Source of the DNA: an uncultured Eisenbergiella sp.
Lineage (GTDB): Bacteria > Bacillota > Clostridia > Lachnospirales > Lachnospiraceae
NCBI GenBank assembly: GCA_947598825.1
Contig: CANQFM010000003.1
Location: 1 to 64,000 of the forward strand
Direction: 5' to 3'
DNA: 64,000 nucleotides
Shown piece after piece: positions 19,309 through 30,585 of the stretch; positions within the stretch are counted from its first letter, which is position 1, and the number at the start of each line of letters is the position of its first letter. Made by a program: the position numbers and the translations under genes. A model generated the notes under the pieces. The model was not told the origin of the DNA. It saw nothing but the letters and a program-made list of their open reading frames with translations, and searched no databases.

Positions 19309-21546
19309 ATGGATGACAGGATCATAAAAACCGAGTATTCCGAGGTGATGCAGAAGTCTTTTATCGATTACGCCATGAGCGTCATCATCTCCAGGGCGCT
19401 CCCGGACGTCCGGGACGGCTTAAAGCCCGTACAGCGGAGAGTATTGTACGATATGCACGAACTGGGGATCCGCTATGACAGGCCTTACCGCAAGAGCGCC
19501 CGTATCGTCGGCGATACCATGGGTAAATATCACCCCCACGGGGATGCTTCCATCTATGAAGCCCTTGTGGTGATGGCCCAGGATTTTAAAAAGGGACAGG
19601 TCCTGATCGACGGGCACGGCAACTTCGGCAACATCGAAGGCGACGGGGCGGCCGCCATGCGTTATACGGAAGCGAGGCTGCACCGGATCGCGCAGGAGGC
19701 GTTTCTGGCCGATCTGGACAAGGATGTGGTGGATTTTCTCCCGAATTTTGACGAAACGGAAAAGGAACCCTCCGTTCTGCCCTGTAAATTCCCCAATCTG
19801 CTGGTCAACGGTTCCGAAGGTATCGCGGTCGGCATGGCCACCAGCATCCCGCCCCATAACCTGGGGGAAGTGATCGACGCGGTTAAGGCGTATATGCTGA
19901 ATGAGGACATTTCCACCAAAGAACTGATGCGCTATATCCAGGGGCCGGATTTTCCTACCGGCGGCATCGTCACCAATAAAGACGAGCTTCTTTCGATCTA
20001 TGAGACCGGCGTCGGTAAGATCAAAGTGCGCGGCAGGGTGGAAAAGGAGAAGGGGCGGGCGGGCCGTACCAATGTGGTCATCACCCAGATCCCTTATCCG
20101 ATGATCGGCGCTAACATCGCCAAATTCCTTTCGGATGTGGCGGCCCTGGCTGAGGGCAAAAAAACCGCCGACATCGTGGATATTTCCAACCAGTCTTCCA
20201 AAGAGGGAATCCGCATCGTCATCGAATTGAAGAAAGACGCGGACGTAGATAACTTCATCAATATGCTTTACAAAAAGACCCGCCTGGAAGACACCTTCGG
20301 CGTCAATATGCTGGCCATTGCGGACGGGCGGCCGGAAACCATGGGGCTCAAACAGATCCTCAAGGCCAGCGTGGACTTCCAGTTTGAGGTCAACCGCCGC
20401 AAATATGAAACGCTCCTTTCCAGGGAACAGGCGAAACGGGAGATCCAGGAGGGGCTGATCAAGGCCTGCAACGTGATCGATCTGATCATCGAGATCCTGC
20501 GCGGTTCCCGCGACCGGAACATGGCCAAGGCATGCCTGGTGGACGGGGTCACGGAGGGGATCCGGTTCAAGTCGAAGGAATCCGCCGTGATGGCCGGATA
20601 TCTGCGCTTTACGGAAAACCAGGCCAACGCCATTCTGGATATGCGTTTATATAAGCTGATCGGGCTGGAGATCGAAGCGCTGATCAACGAACATGAGGAA
20701 ACTTTGTCCAATATTTACCGTTATGAGGATATCCTGGAGCGTAAAAGCTCCATGGCGCAGGTGATCATGAACGAACTGGACGAGATGAAGCGTCAGTTTG
20801 CCGTCAAAAGGCGGACGCGGATCGACAACTGCGAAGAAGCGGTCTTTGAGGAGAAAAAGGCGGAAGAAACGCAGGTTTACTGCCTGATCGACAAATTCGG
20901 CTACAGCAGGATCATCGATACCGCCGCCTACGAACGCAACCAGGATGCCATCCTGACGGAAAACCGTTTTGCCTTCCTCTGTAAAAATACGGGCCGGATC
21001 TGTCTGTTCACAAATACCGGCCAGCTCTATACCGTCAAAGTCTCCGATCTTCCTTTTGGCAAGTTCCGGGATAAGGGCGTACCACTGGATAATGTGAGCA
21101 GCTATGATTCCACCAAAGAACAGCTTCTGCTCGCCGTCAGCCAGAGCGACCTGAATCTGTACCGGCTGCTGTTCGTCACGCGGCAGGCCATGGCCAAGAT
21201 CGTGGACGGTGGGGAATTTGACGTGACGAAAAAGACCGTTGCCGCCACGAAGCTGGCGGAAGGAGACGAATTGGTCAGCGTCGCGGTCTATAAGGAACAG
21301 AAAAATATCATCCTGCAGTCCTGCGACGGTTATTTCCTCCGTTTTCTGATCAGCGAGATACCCGAAAAGAAAAAAGCTGCCATCGGCGTGCGCGCCATGA
21401 AGCTTTCGGGATCCGACAAAATCGAGGCGGTTTATTATACAAAGAATACGGACGAAACTTCTGTTGCCTATAAGAGCCGCAATCTGGTGCTGAATCAGAT
21501 CAAAGCAGCGAAACGGGATACGAAAGGGACGAAAGTTAGAGGTTGA
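19309..21546 (+). CDS. parC: type IIA topoisomerase A subunit (ParC-like)
   Basis: [38 protein letters not shown] (active Tyr); C-terminal domain lacks a QRRGGKG GyrA box. Confidence 0.88.
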   Translation: MDDRIIKTEYSEVMQKSFIDYAMSVIISRALPDVRDGLKPVQRRVLYDMHELGIRYDRPYRKSARIVGDTMGKYHPHGDASIYEALVVMAQDFKKGQVLIDGHGNFGNIEGDGAAAMRYTEARLHRIAQEAFLADLDKDVVDFLPNFDETEKEPSVLPCKFPNLLVNGSEGIAVGMATSIPPHNLGEVIDAVKAYMLNEDISTKELMRYIQGPDFPTGGIVTNKDELLSIYETGVGKIKVRGRVEKEKGRAGRTNVVITQIPYPMIGANIAKFLSDVAALAEGKKTADIVDISNQSSKEGIRIVIELKKDADVDNFINMLYKKTRLEDTFGVNMLAIADGRPETMGLKQILKASVDFQFEVNRRKYETLLSREQAKREIQEGLIKACNVIDLIIEILRGSRDRNMAKACLVDGVTEGIRFKSKESAVMAGYLRFTENQANAILDMRLYKLIGLEIEALINEHEETLSNIYRYEDILERKSSMAQVIMNELDEMKRQFAVKRRTRIDNCEEAVFEEKKAEETQVYCLIDKFGYSRIIDTAAYERNQDAILTENRFAFLCKNTGRICLFTNTGQLYTVKVSDLPFGKFRDKGVPLDNVSSYDSTKEQLLLAVSQSDLNLYRLLFVTRQAMAKIVDGGEFDVTKKTVAATKLAEGDELVSVAVYKEQKNIILQSCDGYFLRFLISEIPEKKKAAIGVRAMKLSGSDKIEAVYYTKNTDETSVAYKSRNLVLNQIKAAKRDTKGTKVRG

Positions 21547-21601
21547 CCGGCGGAAAATTATGCGGTAGTATATCCATAAATATGTATGATGGGAGCAATG
21601 T

Positions 21602-22186
21602 ATGAGAGTGATCGCCGGACAGGCCAGAAGCCTGCCCCTAAAGACGCCCCAGGGGCCCGATACCCGTCCTACCACGGACCGGATCAAGGAAACGCTGTTC
21701 AATATGCTGCAGACGAGATTTCCCTGCGGCCTGTTTATCGACCTGTGCAGCGGCAGCGGCGCCATCGGTATCGAAGCCCTCAGCCGGGGAGCGCGCAGAG
21801 CCTACTTTGTGGAAAACGGCAGGGAAGCTGCATCGTGCATCGTGGAGAATCTGCGCTTCACCAAATTTACGGAGCGCGCCGTCGTTCTGAAGCAGGATGT
21901 GGTAAACGCTGTCCGCTTTATCCGGGAGAAGCACGCGGATATCGTTTTCATGGACCCCCCTTATCAGGCCGGGTTGGAGGAGCCGGTGCTTGCGGCCCTT
22001 TCCCATGCGCCGTATGTGGGGCCGGATACCCTGATCATCATCGAAAGCGAGAAGGACAGGGATTTTTCCTTCGCACAGGAATACGGCTTTGCCGTGACCC
22101 GCGAAAAGGTCTATAAGACCAACAAACATGTATTTTTCATGAGGAAGGACAGCCATGAAGAGAGCGATCTATCCGGGGAGCTTTGA
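21602..22186 (+). CDS. rsmD: 16S rRNA (guanine966-N2)-methyltransferase RsmD
   Basis: [16 protein letters not shown]...[15 protein letters not shown]...[19 protein letters not shown]...VFMDPPY. Confidence 0.95.
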   Translation: MRVIAGQARSLPLKTPQGPDTRPTTDRIKETLFNMLQTRFPCGLFIDLCSGSGAIGIEALSRGARRAYFVENGREAASCIVENLRFTKFTERAVVLKQDVVNAVRFIREKHADIVFMDPPYQAGLEEPVLAALSHAPYVGPDTLIIIESEKDRDFSFAQEYGFAVTREKVYKTNKHVFFMRKDSHEESDLSGEL

Positions 22187-22643
22187 CCCCGTCACGTTTG
22201 GGCATTTGGATATCATACACCGGGCCTCCTCTATTTTTGACGAACTGACTGTCAGCGTGCTGAATAATAAAGAAAAGTGTCCATTGTTTTCTGTGGAAGA
22301 ACGTGTTAAAATGTTAGAAGAGGCGACGAAGGATCTTCCCAATGTCAAAGTCGAATCTTTCAGCGGGCTGCTCATCGACTATGCCCGAAAGAAGAATGTC
22401 CGGGTATCCGTGAGGGGGCTGCGGGCGATCACGGACTTTGAATATGAACTGCAGATCGCCCAGACCAATAAGCTGTTGTCGGCGGGGGAACTGGATACGG
22501 TCTTTCTGACTACCAGCCTGGAATACGCCTACTTAAGTTCTTCCAGCGTTAAGGAGATCGCCAGTTTTCACGGGGACATCTCCAAATGCGTACCGCCGTT
22601 TGTGGCCAGACTCGTGTATCAGAAATTCGGGCATGAGGAATAG
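22155..22643 (+). CDS. coaD: pantetheine-phosphate adenylyltransferase
   Basis: [25 protein letters not shown]...[21 protein letters not shown]; overlaps rsmD end. Confidence 0.97.
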   Translation: MKRAIYPGSFDPVTFGHLDIIHRASSIFDELTVSVLNNKEKCPLFSVEERVKMLEEATKDLPNVKVESFSGLLIDYARKKNVRVSVRGLRAITDFEYELQIAQTNKLLSAGELDTVFLTTSLEYAYLSSSSVKEIASFHGDISKCVPPFVARLVYQKFGHEE

Positions 22644-22744
22644 GACGTACATAACCGGCCTTTTTGCAAAACCGCCAGGAATGCCCCAGGCCTTCTGTTT
22701 TAAAAGAAACCGAATAAAACGCTTCGTGCAGAAATGAGGAGAGA

Positions 22745-23338
22745 ATGAGCAGCAGAATTGAACAACTGATCGATGAAATTGAAGAGTACATTGATAGCTG
22801 TAAGCGGCAGCCGCTGTCCAACAACAAGATCATTGTAAACAAGGATGAGATCGACGAACTTCTGCGGGAGCTTCGTTCCAAGACGCCTGACGAGATCAAG
22901 CGTTACCAGAAGCTTATCAGCAACAGGGAAGCCATTCTGAACGAAGCCCGTGAGAAGGCCCAATCGCTGATCGATGAGGCTACGGAACATACCACGGAAC
23001 TGATCAACGAGCATGAGATCATGCAGCAGGCCTACGCCCAGGCCAATGAAGTGGTCCAGCTTGCCACACGGCAGGCTCAGGACATTGTGGACAATGCCAC
23101 GATAGAAGCCAATGCGATCCGAGATTCCATGATGCAGTATGCGGATGATATGATGGCGAACATCGAGAGCATCATCGCCCATGCCGTCGAGGTCGCAAAC
23201 GTCCATTACGGCAACCTGATCGAGGATTTGAACAACCTGAATGAAGTGGTGGCCGGCAACAGGGCGGAGTTCGCGGCGCAGAATGAGGAAGCCCAGGCGC
23301 AGATGGCGGAAGAGTCTTCACAGTCTCCCCAGGAATAA
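22745..23338 (+). CDS. coiled-coil protein (often annotated ATPase/V-type subunit H-like)
   Basis: long heptad-rich helix, DEIKRYQKLISNREAILNEAREKAQSLIDEATEHTTELI. Confidence 0.75.
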   Translation: MSSRIEQLIDEIEEYIDSCKRQPLSNNKIIVNKDEIDELLRELRSKTPDEIKRYQKLISNREAILNEAREKAQSLIDEATEHTTELINEHEIMQQAYAQANEVVQLATRQAQDIVDNATIEANAIRDSMMQYADDMMANIESIIAHAVEVANVHYGNLIEDLNNLNEVVAGNRAEFAAQNEEAQAQMAEESSQSPQE

Positions 23339-23393
23339 GGGCGTAACGGCAAATCAGATTATATAAGAGGGATTCGGACGATTTTCCCAAAGG

Positions 23394-23421
23394 CTCCGGT
23401 GTGGCTGCACCGGAGTTTTTT
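23394..23421 (+). terminator. rho-independent terminator
   Basis: CTCCGGTG-TGGCTG-CACCGGAG-TTTTTT. Confidence 0.85.
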
Positions 23422-23451
23422 GCGGAACGGGCCAGGTATTTTAAAAGCCCC

Positions 23452-24378
23452 TTAAAACCTGCACAGCGCATAAAAGGCTGCGGTGAGCATGGTTTGAACC
23501 ACCTTGTGGAACAGGTATTCGTACAGGGACAGGTCAGTATTTCTGATACAACTGTAGGTCTGGGCAATACAGGAAAGCCCGCCAAAGGGCAGAAGGAGAA
23601 AGGCTGTCATGCGGTGGGCCCAGTCCAGCCGGGAAATGCCGCTGGTGATCTCCAGCAGAGGGCCGCACCAGGGCAGAAGCGCAGAAGTTTCTCCAAGCAA
23701 ATGGAGCGGGATCAGATTCAGAAGATTGCAGAAAATCATATAACCGCCCAGTATGGTAATGGCGTCCAGGGACGTCTGGATGGAGTCGTTCATCTTCTGA
23801 AGCAGCGAGGATACGGACAAGGACGGCAGCGGCCGCGCCTTCTGTTTTTGCCCTAAAGCAAAGGCGACATCCCGAAACAGGGTGCGCCGCAGGCAGATCC
23901 CATACAGAAGGGGGATCCCATACATGGCAAAAAGCGCTGCCCCGGGATGGGAAACGGGAAACAGGCGCAGGACATAGCCCACAAAATAAACAGGGCCGAT
24001 GTTGTTGCAAAAGGAAAGCAGCAGCGTCGCCTCACGGCGGCTGATGCGATGCTCTTCATAGCTTTGGGCGCAGACTTTGGCGCCCATCGGGAAACCGCAC
24101 AAAAACCCGATCACGATGCAGTACAGACAGGAGTCGGAGAGGGAAAAAAGAGGGCGAAGGAGTGGGGAAAACAAAGCGGCAAACCCGTCGGAAAGTCCCA
24201 GCCCCATGAGGATGCCGGAAAGGATCATAAAGGGAAGCAGGGCAGGGATCATCCGGGAGAACCAGAGATTGAGCCCTTCCAGCGCCAGATCCGCGCTGCG
24301 CCTGCTCTGGGTCAGGATCAGGGCGCTTAGATACACAAACAGAAGGATCAGAAGATATTTTGTGATTTTTTTGCCCAT
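23452..24378 (-). CDS. sporulation integral membrane protein YlbJ-like (nucleoside-recognition domain)
   Basis: 308 aa polytopic; GLNLWFSRMIPALLPFMILSGIL, GFLCGFPMGAKVCAQSYEEHRISRREATLLLSFCNNIGPVYFVGYV. Confidence 0.85.
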   Translation of the reverse strand: MGKKITKYLLILLFVYLSALILTQSRRSADLALEGLNLWFSRMIPALLPFMILSGILMGLGLSDGFAALFSPLLRPLFSLSDSCLYCIVIGFLCGFPMGAKVCAQSYEEHRISRREATLLLSFCNNIGPVYFVGYVLRLFPVSHPGAALFAMYGIPLLYGICLRRTLFRDVAFALGQKQKARPLPSLSVSSLLQKMNDSIQTSLDAITILGGYMIFCNLLNLIPLHLLGETSALLPWCGPLLEITSGISRLDWAHRMTAFLLLPFGGLSCIAQTYSCIRNTDLSLYEYLFHKVVQTMLTAAFYALCRF

Positions 24379-24440
24379 TCTTCCTACCCAATGCCGTCCA
24401 AATATAGTATACTAAAAACTATGAACGGGATGGCGTTTTC

Positions 24441-25133
24441 ATGACGGAAGGAAAAAATCTTGGTCAGGCTGGATTTGAGATGAGAGAAGACATTGATGCG
24501 GTCATTTTTGATCTGGACGGTTCCCTGGTGGACTCCATGTGGATCTGGTCCGATATCGACATAGAATATCTCGGCCGGTATGGGCTGAAGGTCCCGCCGC
24601 GCCTGATGCGGGACGTGGAAGGACTGGGGTTTTCCGAGACGGCGGCCTATTTTAAACACCGCTTTTCTCTGCCGGACAGCGTGGAAGAGATCAAGCGCGC
24701 CTGGAATGAGATGGCTCTGGACAGATATCTGCACGACGTTCCCTTAAAGCCCGGCGCGGCCCTTTTTCTGGATCACTGCCGCAAAAATGGGATCAAACTG
24801 GCGATCGCCACCAGCAATTCCCGGCTTCTGGTCGAACAGATCGTGGACGTCCACGGCTTGAGGGACTATTTTTCCTGTATCATTACGGCCTGCGATGTGG
24901 GCCGTGGGAAACCCGCTCCGGACATTTATCTGGAGGCAGCCCGGCAGTTGAACGTCCCCTGCTCCCGATGCCTTGTCTTTGAGGATGTGCCTGCGGGCAT
25001 TCTGGCGGGCAAGGCCGCCGGCATGGCCGTGTGCGCGGTGGAGGACGCTTCCTCCAGGGAACAGGAAGAAGAAAAGAGAAGGCTTTCGGATTTTTATATC
25101 CGGGATTACTACGGTTTGAAACTGCGAGGATAA
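24441..25133 (+). CDS. HAD-superfamily hydrolase (beta-phosphoglucomutase-like)
   Basis: DAVIFDLDGSLVDSMWIW, GRGKPAPDIYLEAARQL, VFEDVPAGILAGKAAGM. Confidence 0.9.
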   Translation: MTEGKNLGQAGFEMREDIDAVIFDLDGSLVDSMWIWSDIDIEYLGRYGLKVPPRLMRDVEGLGFSETAAYFKHRFSLPDSVEEIKRAWNEMALDRYLHDVPLKPGAALFLDHCRKNGIKLAIATSNSRLLVEQIVDVHGLRDYFSCIITACDVGRGKPAPDIYLEAARQLNVPCSRCLVFEDVPAGILAGKAAGMAVCAVEDASSREQEEEKRRLSDFYIRDYYGLKLRG

Positions 25134-25137
25134 AGAC

Positions 25138-27048
25138 TTGAGTTCATTTCTGCCTGTGACAGTTGAAGAGATGCGACAACGGGGATGGAGCGCGCCGGAC
25201 TTTGTCTATGTGACTGGGGACGCCTATGTGGATCACCCGTCCTTTGGCACCGCCATCATCAGTCGCGTGCTGGAAAGCCACGGATATAAAGTCTGCATCC
25301 TTTCGCAGCCGGACTGGAAGCGGGACGACAGCGTGGCGGTATTCGGCCGTCCCCGGCTCGGTTTTCTGGTGTCCTCCGGCAATATGGATTCCATGGTAAA
25401 CCACTACTATGTTTCCCGCAAAAGGCGTCATACCGACGCCTACACGCCGGGCGGCGTTATTGGGAAACGGCCCGACCGGGCGGCAACGGTCTACTGTAAC
25501 CTGATCCGCCGGACTTATAAGGATGTGCCCATCATTTTGGGCGGGATCGAGGCAAGCCTGCGGCGGATGGCGCACTATGACTACTGGAGCGATTCCTTTA
25601 AGCGTTCCGTCCTTCTGGACAGCCAGGCGGATCTGATCTCCTACGGCATGGGAGAGAAGTCCATCGTGCAGATCGCGGAAGCGCTGGAAGCCGGGATCGC
25701 CGTAAAGGATATTACCTTTGTGGCGGGCACCGTTTACCGCACGGCAAACCCTGACAGCGTATACGACGCCCTGATGCTTCCCTCCTATGAGGAGATGAAA
25801 CAAAAGCCGGCCCTTTATGCCAAAAGCTTCAAGCTCCAGTACGATAACACGGATCCGATCCGCGGCAGGACGATGGTGGAAAGCTATGGCGACCGCCTTT
25901 TTGTGGTCCAGAATCCGCCGCAGCCCCCGCTTAGTACCGAAGAGATGGATCAGATCTACAGCCTTCCCTATATGCGTACAAGCCATCCTTCCTATGACGC
26001 GGCAGGCGGCGTTCCCGCCACTGCAGAGATCAAATTTTCCCTGGTCAGCAACCGCGGCTGTTTTGGAGGCTGCAGCTTTTGTTCCCTGACCTTCCATCAG
26101 GGGCGCACGGTGCAGGTGCGCAGCCATGAAAGCCTTCTGGAAGAGGCGAAGCTGCTCATTGCCGATCCGGATTTCAAAGGGTATATTCACGATGTGGGAG
26201 GCCCTACCGCCAATTTCCGCCATCCCTCCTGTCAGAAGCAACTGACCAGGGGCGTCTGTCAGAACAGGCAATGCCTGTATCCGTCGCCCTGTCCCAACCT
26301 GGACGCCGGGCACAGCGATTATGTCATCCTGCTTCAAAAACTCAGGGCGCTGCCCGGCGTAAAGAAGGTGTTCATCCGATCCGGGATCCGCTTTGATTAT
26401 CTGCTGGCGGATAAAGACGATACCTTCCTCAAAGAGCTGATCGCCCATCATATCAGCGGACAGTTGAAGGTAGCGCCGGAGCATATCAGCGACGCCGTAC
26501 TCAGACGGATGGGCAAGCCTCCCAATGCGGTCTATGAGGCGTTTGTAGCAAAATACCGCCAGCTCAACGCCAGGATGGGAAAGCAGCAGTTTTTGATACC
26601 GTATCTGATGTCCTCCCATCCGGGCTCCACGCTGAAGGAAGCGGTGGAACTGGCGGAATATCTGCGGGACCTGGGCTATATGCCGCAGCAGGTGCAGGAT
26701 TTTTACCCGACGCCGTCCACCCTGTCCACGGTCATGTATTATACAGGGATCGATCCCAGGGACGGCTCTAAAGTCTATGTCTGCAAAAATCCGCACGAAA
26801 AGGCCATGCAGCGGGCGCTGATCCAGTACCGGGATCCGGCCAATTATGCGCTGGTCAGGGAGGCTTTACGAAAGGCCGGACGGGAGGATCTGATCGGGTA
26901 TGAGAAAAAGTGCCTGATCCGCCCGGCGCCAGGCCAGGCCCGGCCGCAAAAGGACAAAAGCCTTCCGGCTGCCGGGACGGCAGGCCAGCCGGACGTACCA
27001 AAAAGGAAAAAGAAAACGATCCGTAACGTGCATAAAAAGAAAGGATGA
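25138..27048 (+). CDS. YgiQ-family radical SAM protein
   Basis: 636 aa; SNRGCFGGCSFCSLTFHQGR, GGIEASLRRMAHYDYWS; TTG start. Confidence 0.94.
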   Translation: MSSFLPVTVEEMRQRGWSAPDFVYVTGDAYVDHPSFGTAIISRVLESHGYKVCILSQPDWKRDDSVAVFGRPRLGFLVSSGNMDSMVNHYYVSRKRRHTDAYTPGGVIGKRPDRAATVYCNLIRRTYKDVPIILGGIEASLRRMAHYDYWSDSFKRSVLLDSQADLISYGMGEKSIVQIAEALEAGIAVKDITFVAGTVYRTANPDSVYDALMLPSYEEMKQKPALYAKSFKLQYDNTDPIRGRTMVESYGDRLFVVQNPPQPPLSTEEMDQIYSLPYMRTSHPSYDAAGGVPATAEIKFSLVSNRGCFGGCSFCSLTFHQGRTVQVRSHESLLEEAKLLIADPDFKGYIHDVGGPTANFRHPSCQKQLTRGVCQNRQCLYPSPCPNLDAGHSDYVILLQKLRALPGVKKVFIRSGIRFDYLLADKDDTFLKELIAHHISGQLKVAPEHISDAVLRRMGKPPNAVYEAFVAKYRQLNARMGKQQFLIPYLMSSHPGSTLKEAVELAEYLRDLGYMPQQVQDFYPTPSTLSTVMYYTGIDPRDGSKVYVCKNPHEKAMQRALIQYRDPANYALVREALRKAGREDLIGYEKKCLIRPAPGQARPQKDKSLPAAGTAGQPDVPKRKKKTIRNVHKKKG

Positions 27049-27058
27049 GACGGTTTTC

Positions 27059-27835
27059 ATGAATATCATTCTGATCACCGGCGCTTCCAGCGGGATGGGC
27101 CGCCAGTTTGCCCTACAGTTGGACCGGGGGATGCCCTCCATCGACGAATTCTGGCTGGTGGCCAGGCGCAGGGATCGGCTGGAGCAACTGCAGGCAAAGC
27201 TAAGCCATAGGGCATACGTCCTGCCGCTGGATCTGTCCGACACAGCCGATCTGAACAGGCTTTCCGAACAGCTTATCGCAAAGCGTCCTGTCATACGCAT
27301 GCTGATCAACTGCGCTGGCTTTGGGATGATCGGCGATTTCGATCAAATACCTGTCGCAGAACAGGCAGGCCAGATCGATGTCAACTGCAGGGCTATGATG
27401 TGGGTCACCTACGCGTGCCTGCCTTATCTGAGAGAAAAAAGCCGGATCCTGCAGCTTGTCAGCGCCGCGGCCTTTCTGCCGCAGCCGGGATTTGCGGTTT
27501 ACGCCGCCACGAAGGCCTTCGCGCTGAGCTTTTCCCGGGCACTGGGCGCAGAACTGGCCGGACGCAGGATTTATGTAACGGCCGTCTGTCCTGGACCGGT
27601 CAGGACCGGATTTTTTGAGGTGGCGGAGCGCTATGCGGCCATGCCCGCCTACAAGAAGCGGACGATGGTAGATGCGCAGCGCGTGGTAAAGCAGGCTTTG
27701 ATCGACTCCAGCCGACATCGGCCGCTTTCCGTATGCGGCCTGCCGGTCAAGGCTGTCCGGCTGACGGCAAAGTTCCTGCCGCAGACGCCGGTACTGTATG
27801 CGGTCCGCAGGATGAAAGGAACGAAAAGGGCATGA
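27059..27835 (+). CDS. short-chain dehydrogenase/reductase
   Basis: ITGASSGMGRQFA (Rossmann), NCAGFGM, YAATKAFALSFS (YxxxK). Confidence 0.93.
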   Translation: MNIILITGASSGMGRQFALQLDRGMPSIDEFWLVARRRDRLEQLQAKLSHRAYVLPLDLSDTADLNRLSEQLIAKRPVIRMLINCAGFGMIGDFDQIPVAEQAGQIDVNCRAMMWVTYACLPYLREKSRILQLVSAAAFLPQPGFAVYAATKAFALSFSRALGAELAGRRIYVTAVCPGPVRTGFFEVAERYAAMPAYKKRTMVDAQRVVKQALIDSSRHRPLSVCGLPVKAVRLTAKFLPQTPVLYAVRRMKGTKRA

Positions 27836-28413
27836 CAAAACGGATCAAAAAAGGGGAAATGGGATATCTGAAGGCGCAGAAGAAGAGGGCCGCCGTGCGG
27901 ACGCTTCTTTTATTCGGCCTGTCCGCCGCCGTCTACCTGACCGGGCTTTTTTCCACGGGGACAAATCAAAATCTGCTGACAATCGTAGCGGTGCTGGGCT
28001 GTTTGCCGGCCAGCCGCAGCGCGGTCAACCTGTTCGTCCTTTTGCGCTGTCACGGCGTATCGAACGGGGACTGGGAACAGATCTATCCCCATACGGGCCG
28101 CCTGCGCGCCTGGTCGGATCTGGTCTTCACCAGCTATGAAAAGAATTTTGAGATCCATCACATGGCCTATGCCCGGGGAGCCCTGACGGGCTATACGGCC
28201 AATCCCTCCTGCGATCTGAAGGCCTGTGAAAAACATCTGCACTCCATGTGTGCGCAAAACGGTCTTTCAAACGTAGAGATCAAAATTTTCCGGGAACTGC
28301 CGTCCTATCTGCGCCGTCTGGACGCGCTTTCAGAAGGCGCAGCAGCGCCAAAGGACGATGCCGATGAACAGGCCGACCGTCTTGAAAGCCTGCTTATGGC
28401 GATTTCCCTTTGA
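27832..28413 (+). CDS. hypothetical protein with two N-terminal TM segments
   Basis: ATGA overlap with the SDR gene; no family recognised. Confidence 0.7.
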   Translation: MTKRIKKGEMGYLKAQKKRAAVRTLLLFGLSAAVYLTGLFSTGTNQNLLTIVAVLGCLPASRSAVNLFVLLRCHGVSNGDWEQIYPHTGRLRAWSDLVFTSYEKNFEIHHMAYARGALTGYTANPSCDLKACEKHLHSMCAQNGLSNVEIKIFRELPSYLRRLDALSEGAAAPKDDADEQADRLESLLMAISL

Positions 28414-28425
28414 GGGGAGGAAACT

Positions 28426-29487
28426 ATGCAGAGCCTTGTCATCGGCCCCAACGAAGCGGGGCAGCGACTGGACAAATTTTTACGGAAATATCTTAAGACC
28501 GCGCCTTCTTCTTTTTTATACCGGATGATGCGCAAAAAAAACATCGAACTAAACGGCGGGAAGTGTGAAGGAAACGAGATCTTAAAGGAAGGCGACCGTC
28601 TCTGCCTGTTTTTTTCTGCAGATACGCTGGAAAAGTTCGGAGCCATGCAGCAGCCCCCAAAGCCCGAGGCAGACTATGGGAACGCTTTTGCCTCCTTAAA
28701 AGGGATCGAGGTGCTGTATGAGGATCCCCATATCCTGGCCCTGCAGAAGCCTGCCGGGATCCTGTCCCAAAAAGCGAAAGCGGAGGATCTTTCCTTAAAC
28801 GAATGGCTCGTCGGCTACCTGCTAAAGACCAAAGCCCTTTCACCCTCCCATCTGGCCACCTTCCGGCCCTCGGTCTGTAACCGGCTGGACCGCAACACCG
28901 GAGGCATCGTTTTGTGCGGCAAAAGCCTGGAGGGCCTCCATTTCCTGACAGAACTGATCCGCAGGCGGCTTTTGACGAAGGAGTACCGTTTCCTTTGCCT
29001 TGGGGAGCTGACAGAAGAGGGAAGGGTAAGCTCCTGGCTCGTCAAGGAAAAGCGGGAAAACCGCGCCTGTATTTACGATTCCCCACTTTCAGGCGCGCAG
29101 CAGATCAGCACGTTTTACTGTCCGCTGACAAGCGGGATTCTCCCCGGCTGCGGCGCTGTCACGGACGGCAGGGCAGAGCTGATCACCGGGAAAAGCCATC
29201 AGATCCGCGCGCAGCTTTCCCATATGGGCCACCCCCTTTTGGGGGATCCCAAATACGGGGACAGAAAAAGCAACCAGGCTGCCGCACGTTATGGCGTCGA
29301 AGCGCAGATGCTTTACGCCTGGCGGATCCGTTTTCCAGAATCCATGCCGGAAAAGTACGACGGTTTTTCGTATCTGGCCCAAAAGACGCTGACCGCTTTG
29401 CTGCCGGAGCCTTACCGCGCGGTTTTAGCCAACATGGCCGGGGCTGGCGGACAGCAGCGCGGCAAAGAAGCAGACATAAACGCATAA
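28426..29487 (+). CDS. RluA-family pseudouridine synthase with S4 domain
   Basis: CNRLDRNTGGIVLCGKS (HRLDxxTSG-type), ELITGKSHQIRAQLSHMGHPLLGDPKYG. Confidence 0.93.
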   Translation: MQSLVIGPNEAGQRLDKFLRKYLKTAPSSFLYRMMRKKNIELNGGKCEGNEILKEGDRLCLFFSADTLEKFGAMQQPPKPEADYGNAFASLKGIEVLYEDPHILALQKPAGILSQKAKAEDLSLNEWLVGYLLKTKALSPSHLATFRPSVCNRLDRNTGGIVLCGKSLEGLHFLTELIRRRLLTKEYRFLCLGELTEEGRVSSWLVKEKRENRACIYDSPLSGAQQISTFYCPLTSGILPGCGAVTDGRAELITGKSHQIRAQLSHMGHPLLGDPKYGDRKSNQAAARYGVEAQMLYAWRIRFPESMPEKYDGFSYLAQKTLTALLPEPYRAVLANMAGAGGQQRGKEADINA

Positions 29488-29499
29488 AGGAAATCCGAT

Positions 29500-30036
29500 A
29501 TGGCCACCTGGAATTCAAGAGGTTTGCGGGGCTCCACGCTGGAGGATCTCGTCAACCGCACCAATGAAAAATACCTGGAAAACGGGCTTGCCCTGATCCA
29601 AAAGATCCCGACCCCCATTACGCCCATCAAGATCGATAAGCAGCACCGGCACATTACGCTGGCTTATTTCGACCAGAAGAGTACGGTGGATTATATCGGC
29701 GTCGTCCAGGGGATTCCGGTCTGTTTCGACGCCAAGGAGTGCGCGCAGGATACCTTTAGCCTGCAGAACATCCATGACCATCAGGTGGCTTTTATGGGGA
29801 ATTTTGAAAAACAGAAGGGCATCGCCTTTTTTCTGATCTACTATTCCCACCGGGATGTGTTCTACTACCTGCCCTATGAACATCTGCGCTTTTTCTGGGA
29901 CAGGGCGCAGGAGGGCGGGCGCAAATCCTTCCGGTTTGAGGAGCTGAACCCCGAATACTTCCTGCCAAAGAAAAACGGGATTTTAGTGCCGTATCTGGAT
30001 ATGATCCAGAAGGATCTGGCGGACCGGCCGGATTAA
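29500..30036 (+). CDS. recU: Holliday junction resolvase RecU-like
   Basis: DYIGVVQGIPVCFDAKEC...FSLQNIHDHQVAFMGNFEKQKGIAFFLIYY. Confidence 0.88.
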   Translation: MATWNSRGLRGSTLEDLVNRTNEKYLENGLALIQKIPTPITPIKIDKQHRHITLAYFDQKSTVDYIGVVQGIPVCFDAKECAQDTFSLQNIHDHQVAFMGNFEKQKGIAFFLIYYSHRDVFYYLPYEHLRFFWDRAQEGGRKSFRFEELNPEYFLPKKNGILVPYLDMIQKDLADRPD

Positions 30037-30072
30037 GATTTCCATGCCGGAATTTCCCGGTCAAAAGGAGAC

Positions 30073-30585
30073 ATGAGGATGCATAAACCAAAACAAAGCC
30101 TGACCACGCTGTGTTATCTGGAACAGGACGGCTGTTATCTGATGATGCATCGGATCAAAAAGAAAAACGATGTCAATCACGATAAATGGATCGGCGTGGG
30201 CGGACACGCGGAGGATCAGGAAAGCCCGGAGGACTGTCTGCTGCGGGAGGTCTTTGAGGAAACAGGCCTTAAGCTGACACGCTATAGGTTCCGGGGGATC
30301 GTCACCTTTTCCCTGAAAGATGTGGAAATCCAGTATATGTGCCTGTATACGGCGGACGAGTGGCAGGGCACGCTGACAAAACAGTGCAAAGAAGGAGACC
30401 TGGAGTGGGTCAAAAAGGAGCAGATCGGCCGCCTTCCCCTCTGGGTCGGGGATAAGGTCTTTTTTAAGCTTCTTTGGGAGGAGTCTCCCTTTTTCTCCCT
30501 CAAGCTTTCCTATGAGGGAGATGTCCTCACCGAATGTGTCCTGGACGGCAGGCCCCTGGACTGGCGGACCTATCTGGAGGGTTGA
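30073..30585 (+). CDS. NUDIX hydrolase, 8-oxo-dGTP diphosphatase type
   Basis: GVGGHAEDQESPEDCLLREVFEETGLKL NUDIX box. Confidence 0.9.
   Translation: MRMHKPKQSLTTLCYLEQDGCYLMMHRIKKKNDVNHDKWIGVGGHAEDQESPEDCLLREVFEETGLKLTRYRFRGIVTFSLKDVEIQYMCLYTADEWQGTLTKQCKEGDLEWVKKEQIGRLPLWVGDKVFFKLLWEESPFFSLKLSYEGDVLTECVLDGRPLDWRTYLEG

Noticed and set aside
25144-26796. 550-aa minus-strand ORF
   Set aside because: Fully antisense to the YgiQ radical SAM gene, no family motifs; a shadow ORF caused by codon-position GC bias. The same applies to 14805..15839, 17041..18333, 20647..21765, 32621..33670, 13027..13854 and other antisense ORFs.
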